Source of the DNA: a bacterium
GTDB lineage: Bacteria; SZUA-182; SZUA-191; JAJRXT01
Reading direction: 5' to 3'
Length of the DNA: 64,000 nucleotides
NCBI GenBank assembly: GCA_024276125.1
Contig: JAJRXT010000099.1
Coordinates: 1-64,000 of the forward strand
Position numbers and translations under genes: made by a program. The notes beneath the pieces were generated by a model. The model had not been told where the DNA came from and did not search any database. It saw only the letters and a list, made by a program, of their open reading frames with translations. Below are positions 54,175-63,449 of the stretch, piece by piece. Numbering within the stretch: position 1 is the stretch's first letter; each line of letters starts with the position of its first letter.

Positions 54175-54987
54175 ATGGCCATGTTTCATCCTATTTCAGA
54201 ATTTGATGTAACTTCTGCAATTGTTTCAGAATTTTCAGAAGCTTTAAAGAATGTTATTGCCAGCGATCTATTGATTGTCGGCGGCGGTCCGAGCGGTCTT
54301 ATGGCAGCCAGAGAGGTTGCTCTTGCCGGTTACAAAGTATTGGTTATAGAAAGCAATAATTATTTGGGAGGCGGTTTTTGGATTGGCGGTTATTTGATGA
54401 ATAAATTAACTTTCCGCGCTCCGTCTCAGAAAGTTTTGGAATAACTTAAAATACCGTATAAAAAATTTAAAGACGGTTTATTTGTAGCCGACGGTCCTCA
54501 TGCCTGCTCAAAGCTGGTAGCTGCCGCCTGTGAAGCCGGCGCAACAATTCTTAATATGACTAAGTTTGATGATGTGGTATTAAGAAATGACAGGGTGGAA
54601 GGCGCTGTAGTTAATTGGACGCCGGTTTCCGCTCTGCCCAGAGCAATCACCTGTGTTGATCCTATTGCCTTGGAATCCAAGATTGTAATGGACGCCACCG
54701 GGCATGACGCTTGGGTGGTAAAATCCTTAGAGACCAGAAATCTGGTGGAAATAAAAGGTATGGGCGCTATGCACGTAAATATTTCAGAAGAAGGAATCGT
54801 TGAAAACACCGGCGAGTTGTTTCCCGGCTTAATCATATGCGGTATGGCGGTATCTACTACTTACGGAATCCCGCGAATGGGTCCGACTTTTGGCGGAATG
54901 CTGTTATCGGGTAAAAAAGCAGCCGAATGCGCTAAAGATATATTGCTTAAACAAGCATCCAAACAGGCTAAAATAAAAGTAGCCTAA
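54175..54987 (+). CDS. thi4: Thiazole synthase Thi4 with one in-frame stop codon
   Basis: Read through, this is a 270-residue Thi4/ThiC4-family enzyme making the thiamine thiazole from NAD and glycine. The Rossmann motif is GGGPSG (36-41), then VIESNNYLGGGFW, and IPRMGPTFGGMLLSG closes the fold. Codon 90 (54442..54444) is TAA in SQKVLE-stop-LKIPY, where the family has an (E)L.I motif with Glu directly before Leu. One G-to-T change from GAA would do it. The remainder is intact. It precedes a PP-loop enzyme and an IscU gene, a sulfur-handling neighbourhood. The sulfur donor cannot be told: I did not find the suicidal Cys of eukaryotic Thi4 with certainty. Confidence 0.88.
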
Positions 54988-55156
54988 TAGATTTAAAAGC
55001 ATACCTTGCAAAATTAGGGCGTTCGTTTAAGCGCAAGGCGGGTGAAAAATTTAACTACAGGTATATAATTAATATTCCGAGGATTAAATTTTAATACCCA
55101 ACGCAGAACTTGGACGAAAAGACAATTTTTCAAAGGTATGCCAACAGCGTTTATAC

Positions 55157-55213
55157 AAATAGGGGGGAACAGTAGTCAAGTTTTTTTGATCTTACTTTCC
55201 CCCTATTTTTATT
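55157..55213 (+). terminator. Terminator between thi4 and the PP-loop gene
   Basis: AAATAGGGGGGAA and TTTCCCCCTATTT pair around a loop of about 30 bases containing GTCAAGTTTTTTTGATC. The distal arm runs into T residues. Confidence 0.6.
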
Positions 55214-55232
55214 ATGGAGTAGTGATAAATCA

Positions 55233-56228
55233 ATGAATAAAAAAGCAGTAGCTCTGCTTTCCGGCGGGTTGGATAGTACACTGGCGGTTAGATTAATCCT
55301 TGATCAAGGCATTGAAGTAACCGCTATGAATTTTGTTTCCCCGTTTTGTACTTGTAATCGTCACGGAAGATGTGAGTCGGCGCACGTAGCAGAGCAATTT
55401 GATATAAAGCTTAAAATAATAAGCGTAGGGATGGACTATATCAACCTTATTAAAAACCCGCGTTATGGCTATGGTAAAAACATTAATCCATGCTTAGACT
55501 GCCGCATCTTCATGTTTACCAAGGCGCGTCTTTATATGGAAGAGATTGGGGCGGCTTTTGTGTTTACCGGCGAAGTGTTAGGGCAGCGTCCAATGTCGCA
55601 GCGTATGGACGCTATGCGGCTTATAGAGCGTGAATCTGGATTAACCGGCAAGTTGCTGCGCCCGCTGTCGGCTAAACTTCTTGAGTCTACCTCGGTGGAA
55701 GGCTCAATCGTAGACCGTGAGAAATTAATGGATATAAAGGGACGCTCGCGTAAGCCGCAGATGTCTATGGCTAAAGATTACGGAATTGACGATTATGCGT
55801 GTGCGGCCGGCGGATGCCTGCTTACCGATTTTCAGTTTGCTAATCGGATGAGGGATTTGTTTGTGCATTATGACGAGCCTACCCTAAAAGATATTGCTTT
55901 TTTGAAAGTCGGTCGTCATTTTAGGATATCAGATAATACCAAGGTAATTGTCGGCAGGGATGAGGCGGAAAATAAACGCTTACTTAATATGCAAAAAGCA
56001 GAAGATACCTGTCTTCAAATAGTAGATGCACCGGGGCCGGTTACTTTATTACAAGGAGAGCGGCATCCTGAAAATCTGGCTAAAGCGGCTTGCCTTGCCG
56101 CTCGTTACAGTGACGCTAAGCTAAGTCCTTCGGTTAAAGTCGCCTATCGGGCAAACGGTGCAGATGAGCCGGTTATATTAGATGTTGTCCCGATGAGGGA
56201 TGAGCATTTACAGCAGTTGCGGATTTAG
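55233..56228 (+). CDS. PP-loop ATPase, ThiI/thiouridylase-like
   Basis: 331 residues. A PP-loop SGGLDST is at 10-16, followed by cysteines in FCTCNRHGRCES and CLDCRIFMF (NPCLDCR about residue 90), then CAAGGCLLTDFQFANRM. This is the adenylation-sulfur transfer layout of tRNA thiolation enzymes, though no THUMP domain is present. It is the homologue often annotated 'thiamine biosynthesis protein ThiI' or 'tRNA methyltransferase'. It likely acts on tRNA or a sulfur carrier in the cytoplasm. The neighbouring thi4 and iscU genes agree with sulfur transfer. Confidence 0.78.
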   Translation: MNKKAVALLSGGLDSTLAVRLILDQGIEVTAMNFVSPFCTCNRHGRCESAHVAEQFDIKLKIISVGMDYINLIKNPRYGYGKNINPCLDCRIFMFTKARLYMEEIGAAFVFTGEVLGQRPMSQRMDAMRLIERESGLTGKLLRPLSAKLLESTSVEGSIVDREKLMDIKGRSRKPQMSMAKDYGIDDYACAAGGCLLTDFQFANRMRDLFVHYDEPTLKDIAFLKVGRHFRISDNTKVIVGRDEAENKRLLNMQKAEDTCLQIVDAPGPVTLLQGERHPENLAKAACLAARYSDAKLSPSVKVAYRANGADEPVILDVVPMRDEHLQQLRI

Positions 56229-56667
56229 GTATATTATGAGGCTTTTGTAAAACTATCTGTCATTCGATGTTTCTATAATAGGTTTTAAGCGTGTCATTCT
56301 GAACGAAGCGAAGCGCAGTGAAGAATCTAATTAGATTCTTCGGTCGGCTTCGCCTCCCCTCCCTCAGAATGACAGCTATAGATGACCTGATATTGTCGGC
56401 TTGTCTCAAGCCGAAACATCAGACTCCGAAACCAAAGTCGTTTAACAGTTCTTAACTGTCATTCTGAACGAAGCGAAGTGGAGTGAAGAATCTGCCCCCG
56501 TATGCAAGCAGATTCTTCGGCCTGCGGTCTTAGAATGACAGAATATAATCTTTTTGGTAAGAGAAATTAATGGCCATTTTTTCTTATGTCGAACTTACCT
56601 TGCTTTGTCTTTTTTTCTAAATTGCTTACAATACCAATTTTAGTATCTTAAACTTTGGAGTTTACTC
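56229..56667. repeat. Two GTCATTCTGA copies
   Basis: Copies at 56293..56373 and 56458..56539, with a 'gtcggcttgtctcaagccgaaac' palindrome between them (about 56396..56418) and a short GTCATTCGA stub at 56260. No gene. Confidence 0.75.
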
Positions 56668-57057
56668 ATGTACAGTAAAAAAGTAATGGATCATTTCAGT
56701 AATCCTCGCAATGTAGGTGAAATGGAGGATGCCAGCGGCGTCGGTCAGGTGGGGAATCCTGTCTGCGGCGATGTAATGAAGCTTTACATTAAAGTGGAAA
56801 ATGAACGTATTGTAGATGTTAAATTCAAAACCTTCGGATGCGGCGCCGCAATTGCTACTAGCTCTATGGTAACAGAATTGGTTAAAGGTAAAACCATTGA
56901 CGAGGCTCTTAATGTATCTAATAAAATGGTTGCCGAGGCCTTAGACGGATTACCGAAACAAAAAATGCACTGCTCGGTTTTGGCGGAAGAAGCCTTGCAG
57001 GCGGCAGTTGATGATTATCGCTCCAAATTGGACAAAAAAGCGCCTGAGGCGGAGTAA
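56668..57057 (+). CDS. IscU/NifU-type iron-sulfur scaffold protein
   Basis: 129 residues matching the IscU/NifU N-terminal scaffold. Cluster ligands Cys33 (NPVCGDVM), Cys58 (FGCGAAIA) and Cys102 (MHCSVLAEEAL) are all present, as is the conserved Asp35. It assembles 2Fe-2S and 4Fe-4S clusters with a cysteine desulfurase, which is not in this window. It has a GGAG site and follows the PP-loop gene after repeats. Confidence 0.93.
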   Translation: MYSKKVMDHFSNPRNVGEMEDASGVGQVGNPVCGDVMKLYIKVENERIVDVKFKTFGCGAAIATSSMVTELVKGKTIDEALNVSNKMVAEALDGLPKQKMHCSVLAEEALQAAVDDYRSKLDKKAPEAE

Positions 57058-57161
57058 TCACGATCGATGTTTGGTATGTCCCATGCCGAAATAGTTAAGG
57101 GCGTCCTCAGTGGTTTCGGTTTGAGACAAACCGAAATATCGAAAAAGCATTTTTTAAAGCC

Positions 57162-57245
57162 GTCATTCTTCAGCTTTCAGCCGAAGAATCTTACCCCGCA
57201 ACAGCGAGTAGATTCTTCATTCAGCTTTGCTTCATTCAGAATGAC
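57162..57245. repeat. GTCATTCTGA-family copy
   Basis: 84-bp palindrome between iscU and ftsK. TGTTTGGTATGTCCCATGCC, GGTTTGAGACAAACC and CGGGGTGAGACACCCCG-type palindromes accompany it (about 57066..57345). Confidence 0.75.
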
Positions 57246-57356
57246 ATTTTTCTTAAGTTAACAGCATTTGGGGGATATCCATTCCCGTTTTCGCAGGAAT
57301 TACAGCGGCTATGGCAGTTTTGGGGTGAGACACCCCGAAACATAAATATTAAAAAT

Positions 57357-59540
57357 ATGTCAGATGATACTGCTACCACGAATAAAGTCATAAACGAGGC
57401 ATTTGGGGTGTTTTTTTTAGCCCTTGCCGCTCTGTTGTTGGTAAGTCTTATTACCTATAATCCAACTGATTTGTTTATAACAGGCGCAAAGGCAGCTAAA
57501 ACCTCTAATTACGCAGGAGTTATCGGTGCATATCTGGCATATGGACTGTATACTTTTTTAGGCTTATCCGCCTATTTACTCCCCATATTCAGCCTGTCAT
57601 TTGGCATTGTCTGCTTTTATCAATCTAAAATTACTATAAATTGGCTTACTCTGGCCAGCGGTATAATTCTTATAATAACCTCTTGTAATTTATTTGCTCT
57701 GTACTTTAAGCTTCCGCTTAGTTTAGGTAAAATTACAATTGATCTATCCGGCGGGGTACTTGGTTATTCTATTACTCAAACCGTTCTATTGCCATACTTA
57801 AATACTGTAGGCAGCTATCTGGTCATTGTTCCGTTATTTATTATATCCTTAATGCTTTATACCGGATTAACATGGTCGGCATCATTTAGGCGGCTGGCTG
57901 GTTTGGGACTGGCGGTTTTACATATAAAAAACAGTTTGGGAAGCGAGAAGTCAGAGCGTAAAAAATCCAAAAAGAGTAAATCCAAAAAAACGGATTCCCC
58001 CGCTATAATAACTAATTATCTAAAGAAAAAAAGTAAAAAAAAGAAGGATGAAACAGATTTAACCGTACCAGAGCAGCCGTTTGATCCGGCTGTATATAAT
58101 TATCCGCCCCTAGCGCTGCTTAATATTCCCAAGCGGGGAAGAAAAAAAGAGTGTATGGAGGATTTGCAGGAAAATGCGCAAATCCTATTAAACAAATTGC
58201 AGGATTTTGGAGTAACCGGTAAGGTGGTGCAGATTCATCCCGGTCCGGTTATTACCCGATACGAGTTTGAGCCGGCGCCGGGCGTGAAAATAAATAAAAT
58301 AACTAATCTATCCGATGATTTGGCGCTGGCGATGCGCGCCCGCGCTGTAAGGGTGGTGGCGCCGATTCCGGGTAAAGCGGTGGTGGGTATTGAAATACCC
58401 AACCAGCAAAGAGAGACCATTTGGTTGTCGGAGATTATCGGCTCTGATAATTTTAAGCGCTCTGACTCAAAACTGACGCTGGCCTTGGGTAAGGATATTT
58501 CCGGGCAGCCATATGTAACCGATCTTGCTAAAATGCCGCATCTTTTGATTGCCGGCGCTACTGGTTCGGGTAAAAGCGTAGCCTTAAATACTGTAATTTG
58601 CAGCCTGCTGTACAAGGCTTCGCATGAGGACGTACGCATGGTTATGCTTGATCCCAAAATGCTTGAGCTGGGAATGTATAATCATATTCCGCATTTGTTG
58701 GTACCGGTGGTTACTGATCCTAAAAAAGCGGCGCTGGTCTTAAAATGGGCGACTAATCAAATGGAGTAGCGCTACCGCCTGCTGTCAAATTATGCAGTAC
58801 GCAATATCGGCCAGTATAATCAATTAATAAAAGAAATGCCGCCTGCGCCTAAAGCCCAAAACGGGCAAGACGTTGATGCTGCCGCACCGCCTGCGCACCT
58901 GCCGTATATCGTTATTATTGTTGATGAATTTGCTGATTTAATGATGGTGGCTCCGCGGGAGATTGAAGGTTTAATTACGCGTTTAGCCCAAATGGCACGC
59001 GCTGTAGGTATACATTTAATAATCGCCACTCAGCGTCCTTCGGTGGATGTTATAACCGGTCTTATAAAGGCCAATTGCCCCTCGCGTATTTCATTCAGGG
59101 TATCATCCAAGGTGGACTCGCGTACGATTATAGACACTATTGGCGCTGAAAAACTCTTAGGTATGGGCGATATGCTGTTTTTACCCCAGGGCAGTTCAGA
59201 CCTGCACCGTACGCACGGCGCTTTGGTTACTGAAAAAGAGGTAACGGCAATAGTCGATTTTCTAAAGACCAAGGCGCAGCCTCAGTATGATGAGTCGATC
59301 TTAGCCGATGATGAGACGGATACTACGCAGACAGAACCGGAGGATTATGACGAATTTTATGACAGGGCAGCCGAATTTGTAGTACAAAAAGGGGAGGCGT
59401 CTATTTCTCAGATACAGCGTCGTTTTAGAATAGGCTATAATCGGGCGGCCATAATTGTAGAAATGATGGAGCGCGACGGGCTGGTCGGCCCTGCGCTCGG
59501 CGCGAAACCGCGTAAGGTACTAACAAGGAAAGAGCTATGA
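57357..59540 (+). CDS. ftsK: DNA translocase FtsK/SpoIIIE with one in-frame stop codon
   Basis: Read through, 727 residues. Four membrane helices (about 10-170) are followed by a Lys/Ser-rich linker (195-235). The motor carries Walker A GATGSGKS (400-407) and the Walker B-like VIIVDEFADLMM (about 525), and the gamma winged helix at the end reads QIQRRFRIGYNRAA. Codon 471 (58767..58769) is TAG inside NQME-stop-RYRLL, where FtsK proteins have EME(R/E/D)RY. It pumps and unlinks chromosomes at the division septum. Its TGA overlaps the lolA start by four bases. Both halves are intact and conserved. Confidence 0.93.
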
Positions 59541-60181
59541 AATACTTGTTGTTTTTATGTATGTTATCTGTAATATCACCGCTAAAGAGTTGGGCTGGTT
59601 TGCCTTTAGAACAAGTGGTGGATAAAATTCAGCAAAAATATAATGCCACCAAAACACTGGAAACAGATTTTGTTCAAAGCGCGTATAATAAATCAATAAA
59701 TCAAACTCAACAGGCAAAAGGCAAAATGTATGTAAAAAAGCCGGGTATGATGCGCTGGGATTATAATCCGCCGGATGAGCAGTCGTTTATAGTAAATGAT
59801 AAAACCTTCTGGTGGTATACGCCTAAGACTAAACAGGTAACGGTAAAAAAGACTGAAAAAGCCTTTGAGTCACACCTGCCGCTGGCGTTTATCAGCGGAA
59901 TCGGGCAGTTATCTAAAGATTTTAATGTTGCTTTTGCCGAAGCTGAGCAAGGGCAAGGAACTTATGAACTTGAGTTAATCCCCAAAAAACCGCAGGTAAA
60001 TTTACAAAAAATGCTGCTTTTGGTAGATGACGCGCAATTTGATATAAGGCGGGTAGTCTTGTATGATTTTTACGGGAATACGACGAAAATAGAATTTTTA
60101 AATCATAAGAAAAACCAAATGCTTAAAGATGAGCTTTTTGTATTCGAGGCGCCCTTTGGGGTGCAGGTGGTGGAACAATAA
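59537..60181 (+). CDS. lolA: Outer-membrane lipoprotein carrier LolA
   Basis: 214 residues. A signal peptide covers 1-20 (cleavage after SWA). The LolA fold shows in LETDFVQSAYNKSINQTQQAKGKMYVKKPGMMRWDYNPPDEQSF, the FWWYTPKTKQV strand and a late FGVQVVEQ tail. It ferries lipoproteins across the periplasm, so the cell has an outer membrane. The ATG overlaps the ftsK TGA (ATGA), a common ftsK-lolA arrangement. Confidence 0.93.
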   Translation: MKYLLFLCMLSVISPLKSWAGLPLEQVVDKIQQKYNATKTLETDFVQSAYNKSINQTQQAKGKMYVKKPGMMRWDYNPPDEQSFIVNDKTFWWYTPKTKQVTVKKTEKAFESHLPLAFISGIGQLSKDFNVAFAEAEQGQGTYELELIPKKPQVNLQKMLLLVDDAQFDIRRVVLYDFYGNTTKIEFLNHKKNQMLKDELFVFEAPFGVQVVEQ

Positions 60182-60256
60182 AGGGCAAGGCGCCCCGGCC
60201 AATTAGGGGGTTCCCCCCTGCGCTTCCGTTGGTCGCTACCCCAAGATAAAATAAAA

Positions 60257-60524
60257 TTAAACTTTGCGGTAAACGTCCTTCCTGTGACCGGATATAATGG
60301 ATGAGTATTGTTTTGCTTGTGGTGTCTACTTCATAGATTACCCGATAATCTCCAACTCTTAACCGATATGTTGTCTCTGAACCGGATAACTTTAAAGACT
60401 GGCTAGGGTGGGGAGTAGTTGCGAGTATTTATATTTTATTAAGGATATTATTAATAATAGGTGGTGGAATCTTACGTATATCATGCTCTGCCGAGCGCCT
60501 AAACTTAAGTTTGTAGGAGTCCAT
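60257..60524 (-). pseudogene. RelE-family toxin, damaged
   Basis: A RelE/ParE-type reading frame starts ATG at 60524 and overlaps the antitoxin gene by 20 bases: YKLKFRRSAEHDIRKIP, then YRLRVGDYRVIYEVDT, both typical. Codon 32 (60431..60429) is TAA within NKI-stop-ILATTPHP, where relatives have Glu or Ala. An extra base before GHRKDVYRKV shifts the last ten codons out of frame. Without these two lesions the protein is 88 residues. The pair is thus a toxin-antitoxin locus with an inactivated toxin, unless both are sequence errors. Confidence 0.7.
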
Positions 60525-60702
60525 CTGCGACCAGCCTTTGCTTTAGCTCATCCAGACTAATGGTAGGCTCATGGCGGCGTTCGGCCACTACGGACAGATC
60601 ATGCAAGTCTTCCATTAACTGCCGGTAATCCTTTAACGGAATGATTACCGCTGTTTTTTTGCCTGTCTGATCTACAATGAATTGTTCATGAATTTTACTC
60701 AT
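60505..60702 (-). CDS. Phd/YefM-family antitoxin
   Basis: 65 residues. A Phd/YefM start (MSKIHEQFIVDQTGKKTAVIIPLKDYRQLMEDL) is followed by a short C-terminal helix that would grip the toxin. It overlaps the damaged toxin by 20 bases, as expected of a TA operon. It should repress its own promoter, which lies in the AT-rich stretch just upstream. Confidence 0.8.
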   Translation of the reverse strand: MSKIHEQFIVDQTGKKTAVIIPLKDYRQLMEDLHDLSVVAERRHEPTISLDELKQRLVADGLLQT

Positions 60703-60816
60703 TTATTTTCTTCCGAGCTACATATGTGTAAGTTTATACTACATAAGTATAGGCTTCGGCTGATTGATTGTCAATGAAAATACCATTGCTTTCAAGGCTG
60801 TTCACTTCTATGACCC

Positions 60817-60900
60817 GTCATTGCCAACGCAGCGAAGCGGAGTGAAGAATCTACTCGCTATTGCGGGGGGAGATTCTTCGACCTTCGGTCTCAGAATGAC
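60817..60900. repeat. GTCATTCTGA-family copy
   Basis: 84-bp palindrome with GTCATTGCC-type left arm, matching the copy at 33808..33894. Confidence 0.75.
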
Positions 60901-60912
60901 AGAGAATAAGCA

Positions 60913-62004
60913 TTACTTACCATAAAAACCATCTAACAGCATATTACCCAACCCGCCGTATTTTACCGGCGTATAACCGAAGACTTCATGCCAAACCTCT
61001 GTACTTTCCATACATAAATAAACGCATGTTTTGGGAGCAAATTTACGAATACAATCATACAAGCTTTTATACATTTTTATGCGAATCGGCTTGAAATAGC
61101 GCATTTTTTTATCTAATCCCGGGATAAATTCCTCGTAGATAAATCTATCTTTTGGGTATTTTTCAGCAATTAGCTGTTTTAATTTAGGCATAAAGCGAAA
61201 CGCCCCCAGACTTATCCATGCGATATCTTCAGGATTAATATATTCAAATAACAGATTTATCGTCTCCGCATAATCATTCTCCCAGCCGGGATAATATATA
61301 ATAGGATCAAAATGAAAAGCCAGCCGGTAGCCCCATCTTGCAACATTCGCGGCGGCTTCTAAGCGTTCTTTAAGCGATGCGGTATTATTTTCGTAGTGTT
61401 CTATACATACTTTGCTGTTTAGCGACCATGCGATTATTACCCGATTATTATGCGCCAGTTTCTTTAAGTGTCCAATCTGTACGGTTTTGGTTTTTAGCTC
61501 TAATACAGCGTTTTTTCTGTTTCCTATAAATGGAATCAATTTGCCGGAAAGTTGAATAATATCATCCCATAACAGGCTGTCGGTAAATTCACCGGTACCA
61601 AGACGGATAACCCCCTTGTGACGACTAAGCAGTGTATCTAATTGCGAAAAGAGATCGCCCAAATTAGCGTATATAATCGGATAGGGAAAGTTTAGATATG
61701 CCTGTAAAATACAATAATGACAGCCCAGATTACAGCCGGCGGCAAAATCTATAATCTGATAACCGCAACATAGATAGTTTTTAGTACCCGGACAGGGACG
61801 GATAAACTGACCGTACTGACGCTGCAATAAGAGAGCGGATTCTTTTGGCGGAGAAATCTTTATCTGCCTTAAGATATCAGCTTGAAATTCTCTTGCATCC
61901 CCCCAGTTAACCGGTATATCGGGTAAATTACCTAATATTTTATAAACCCACGGCTCATCGCTCAGGCTTTTATCCACAAAGATTCTACTAGGTAGGTAAG
62001 TCAT
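60913..62004 (-). CDS. Spore-photoproduct-lyase-type radical SAM protein
   Basis: 363 residues. The radical SAM cluster site is CNLGCHYC (Cys91, Cys95, Cys98), preceded by a Cys-rich line (RPCPGTKNYLCCGYQIIDF). The TIM-barrel core follows (VIRLGTGEFTDSLLWDDI, VIIAWSLNSK, GYRLAFHFDPIIYYPGWENDY). It resembles the SPL family, whose founding member repairs a UV thymine dimer in spores. Many non-spore-formers have homologues of unknown role. No spore genes are evident, so DNA or nucleotide repair is only an inference. Confidence 0.82.
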   Translation of the reverse strand: MTYLPSRIFVDKSLSDEPWVYKILGNLPDIPVNWGDAREFQADILRQIKISPPKESALLLQRQYGQFIRPCPGTKNYLCCGYQIIDFAAGCNLGCHYCILQAYLNFPYPIIYANLGDLFSQLDTLLSRHKGVIRLGTGEFTDSLLWDDIIQLSGKLIPFIGNRKNAVLELKTKTVQIGHLKKLAHNNRVIIAWSLNSKVCIEHYENNTASLKERLEAAANVARWGYRLAFHFDPIIYYPGWENDYAETINLLFEYINPEDIAWISLGAFRFMPKLKQLIAEKYPKDRFIYEEFIPGLDKKMRYFKPIRIKMYKSLYDCIRKFAPKTCVYLCMESTEVWHEVFGYTPVKYGGLGNMLLDGFYGK

Positions 62005-62043
62005 TATTTTCCAGATGTAGATGCGGGTTTTTAAATCCGCCGC

Positions 62044-63027
62044 CTACGGTAAATCGGCCTGCGGACGCCCGTCATTTTTTACATAATCTTCAAAAAAACT
62101 CATGTACTTAAACCCGTTATCCGGCGATATTGCTACAGCCACGCCTTTTTTATCTTTAGTATATTTCAGCGCCGCCTTAACTATAGCGCCGGTAGACGGG
62201 CCAACAATAAGAGCCTCTTCCCTGGCCAGTTTTATACTCATGCGATAAGCCGGATCATCTGCTACAGTAATACTTTCATCCACCACTTCGCTGTCTAAAA
62301 TACCGGGTTGTCTGGATTCTTCAAAATTTTTCATTCCCGGAATACGGTGGTCTTTTTGCGGAAAAACTCCGATTATTTTAATATCAGGATTTTGTTCTTT
62401 TAGATAGCGTCCGATACCGCTTATGGTTCCGCAGGTTCCGTAACCGGCTATAAAATAGTCTATTTTACCTTCAGTCTGCGCCCATATCTCAGGCCCGGTG
62501 GTCTCATAATGCGCTCTTACATTGTCGGGATTCTCATACTGATTCGGCATAACATATTTATCTTTGGTCTGTTTACTGTCTATAAATGAATGAGCCAAAG
62601 CAATAGCCCCGTCTTTGGGATGCTTTATTGGACACAAACTGTCCGGTGTCGGCCAGACCACCGCTCCTAAGAGGCGCAGAATATTCTGCTTTTCTAATGG
62701 CACTGCATCGGGAATGGTGATTGTCGTTTTAATCCCCAGCAGATTAGCAAGCGCTACCAAGGCAATGCCCGTATTACCGGAGCTTGGTTCTACAATTTGC
62801 TTGCCCTCCAGCTCTCTTCTGTTTTTTAAACCCTCAAGCAAAAATTTAGCCGTACGGTCTTTTATTGACCCGAATGGATTATACCATTCAAGTTTTACAA
62901 ATAGCTTAAGGTTTTTGTTTGGGTTTATTTTATTTAATCTGACAATAGGAGTCGGATTATCGCGATTGCCGATTAATTCTGAGACATTATTATATCGTCT
63001 CAATTTTTGATTGGAGTTTAAAGCCAT
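62044..63027 (-). CDS. cysK: Cysteine synthase / PLP beta-synthase
   Basis: 327 residues. The PLP lysine is Lys56 in NPFGSIKDRTA, and the cofactor loop SSGNTGIALVALA and glycine-rich GYGTCGTISGIG are present. It makes cysteine from an activated serine and sulfide, or an analogous beta-replacement; O-phosphoserine or O-acetylserine use cannot be told apart here. It lies 40 bases upstream of the SPL-type gene on the same strand and may share its transcript. Confidence 0.88.
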   Translation of the reverse strand: MALNSNQKLRRYNNVSELIGNRDNPTPIVRLNKINPNKNLKLFVKLEWYNPFGSIKDRTAKFLLEGLKNRRELEGKQIVEPSSGNTGIALVALANLLGIKTTITIPDAVPLEKQNILRLLGAVVWPTPDSLCPIKHPKDGAIALAHSFIDSKQTKDKYVMPNQYENPDNVRAHYETTGPEIWAQTEGKIDYFIAGYGTCGTISGIGRYLKEQNPDIKIIGVFPQKDHRIPGMKNFEESRQPGILDSEVVDESITVADDPAYRMSIKLAREEALIVGPSTGAIVKAALKYTKDKKGVAVAISPDNGFKYMSFFEDYVKNDGRPQADLP

Positions 63028-63449
63028 AAATTACTCCCTTATCTTTGGTTATCTTAAAATATATTTCTGGAGTCTGCTTATAAAATTATAGCATATTAAT
63101 CAAAAAAATAAAGTGATTTTCGTTGTTTTGATTGTTTGACTTGTTCTAACAGCGATGTCGGCTTGTCTTGCTTGACCCCCAACCCGAATAATCAACGTTG
63201 TTGATAAGGTAGCTGTCATTCTGAACGGAAGCGAAGCCCTTCGCTTCGCTCGAGGATAAACTCTGTGAAGAATCTACATACATATGCGAGTAGATTCTTC
63301 GGCCTATGGCCTCAGAATGACAGGCTAATAAGAGCTTTTTGTAATATTAAGTCAACAGCATTGGTCCCACCCTGAAACAAGTGCGACTTTCACGTACATA
63401 TTATCTGGTTTCGGGATGAGATATCCCAAAACATAAATAAGAATAACTA
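63028..63449. repeat. Long GTCATTCTGA copy and palindromes
   Basis: A 107-bp GTCATTCTGA copy (63215..63321) with the cgaagcccttcgctt extension, a 'taagtcaacagcattgg' fragment and degenerate CCCCGAAAC-type arms (about 63366..63435). No gene. Confidence 0.7.

Noticed and set aside
9946-59540. Pyrrolysine insertion at the in-frame UAG codons
   Set aside because: Half the sites are UAA, the host families are not methylamine methyltransferases, and the expected residue is Glu.
57357-59540. ftsK, lon, clpX and rpsI as ordinary pseudogenes
   Set aside because: Each shows only the stop change, no other decay, full length and intact motifs.
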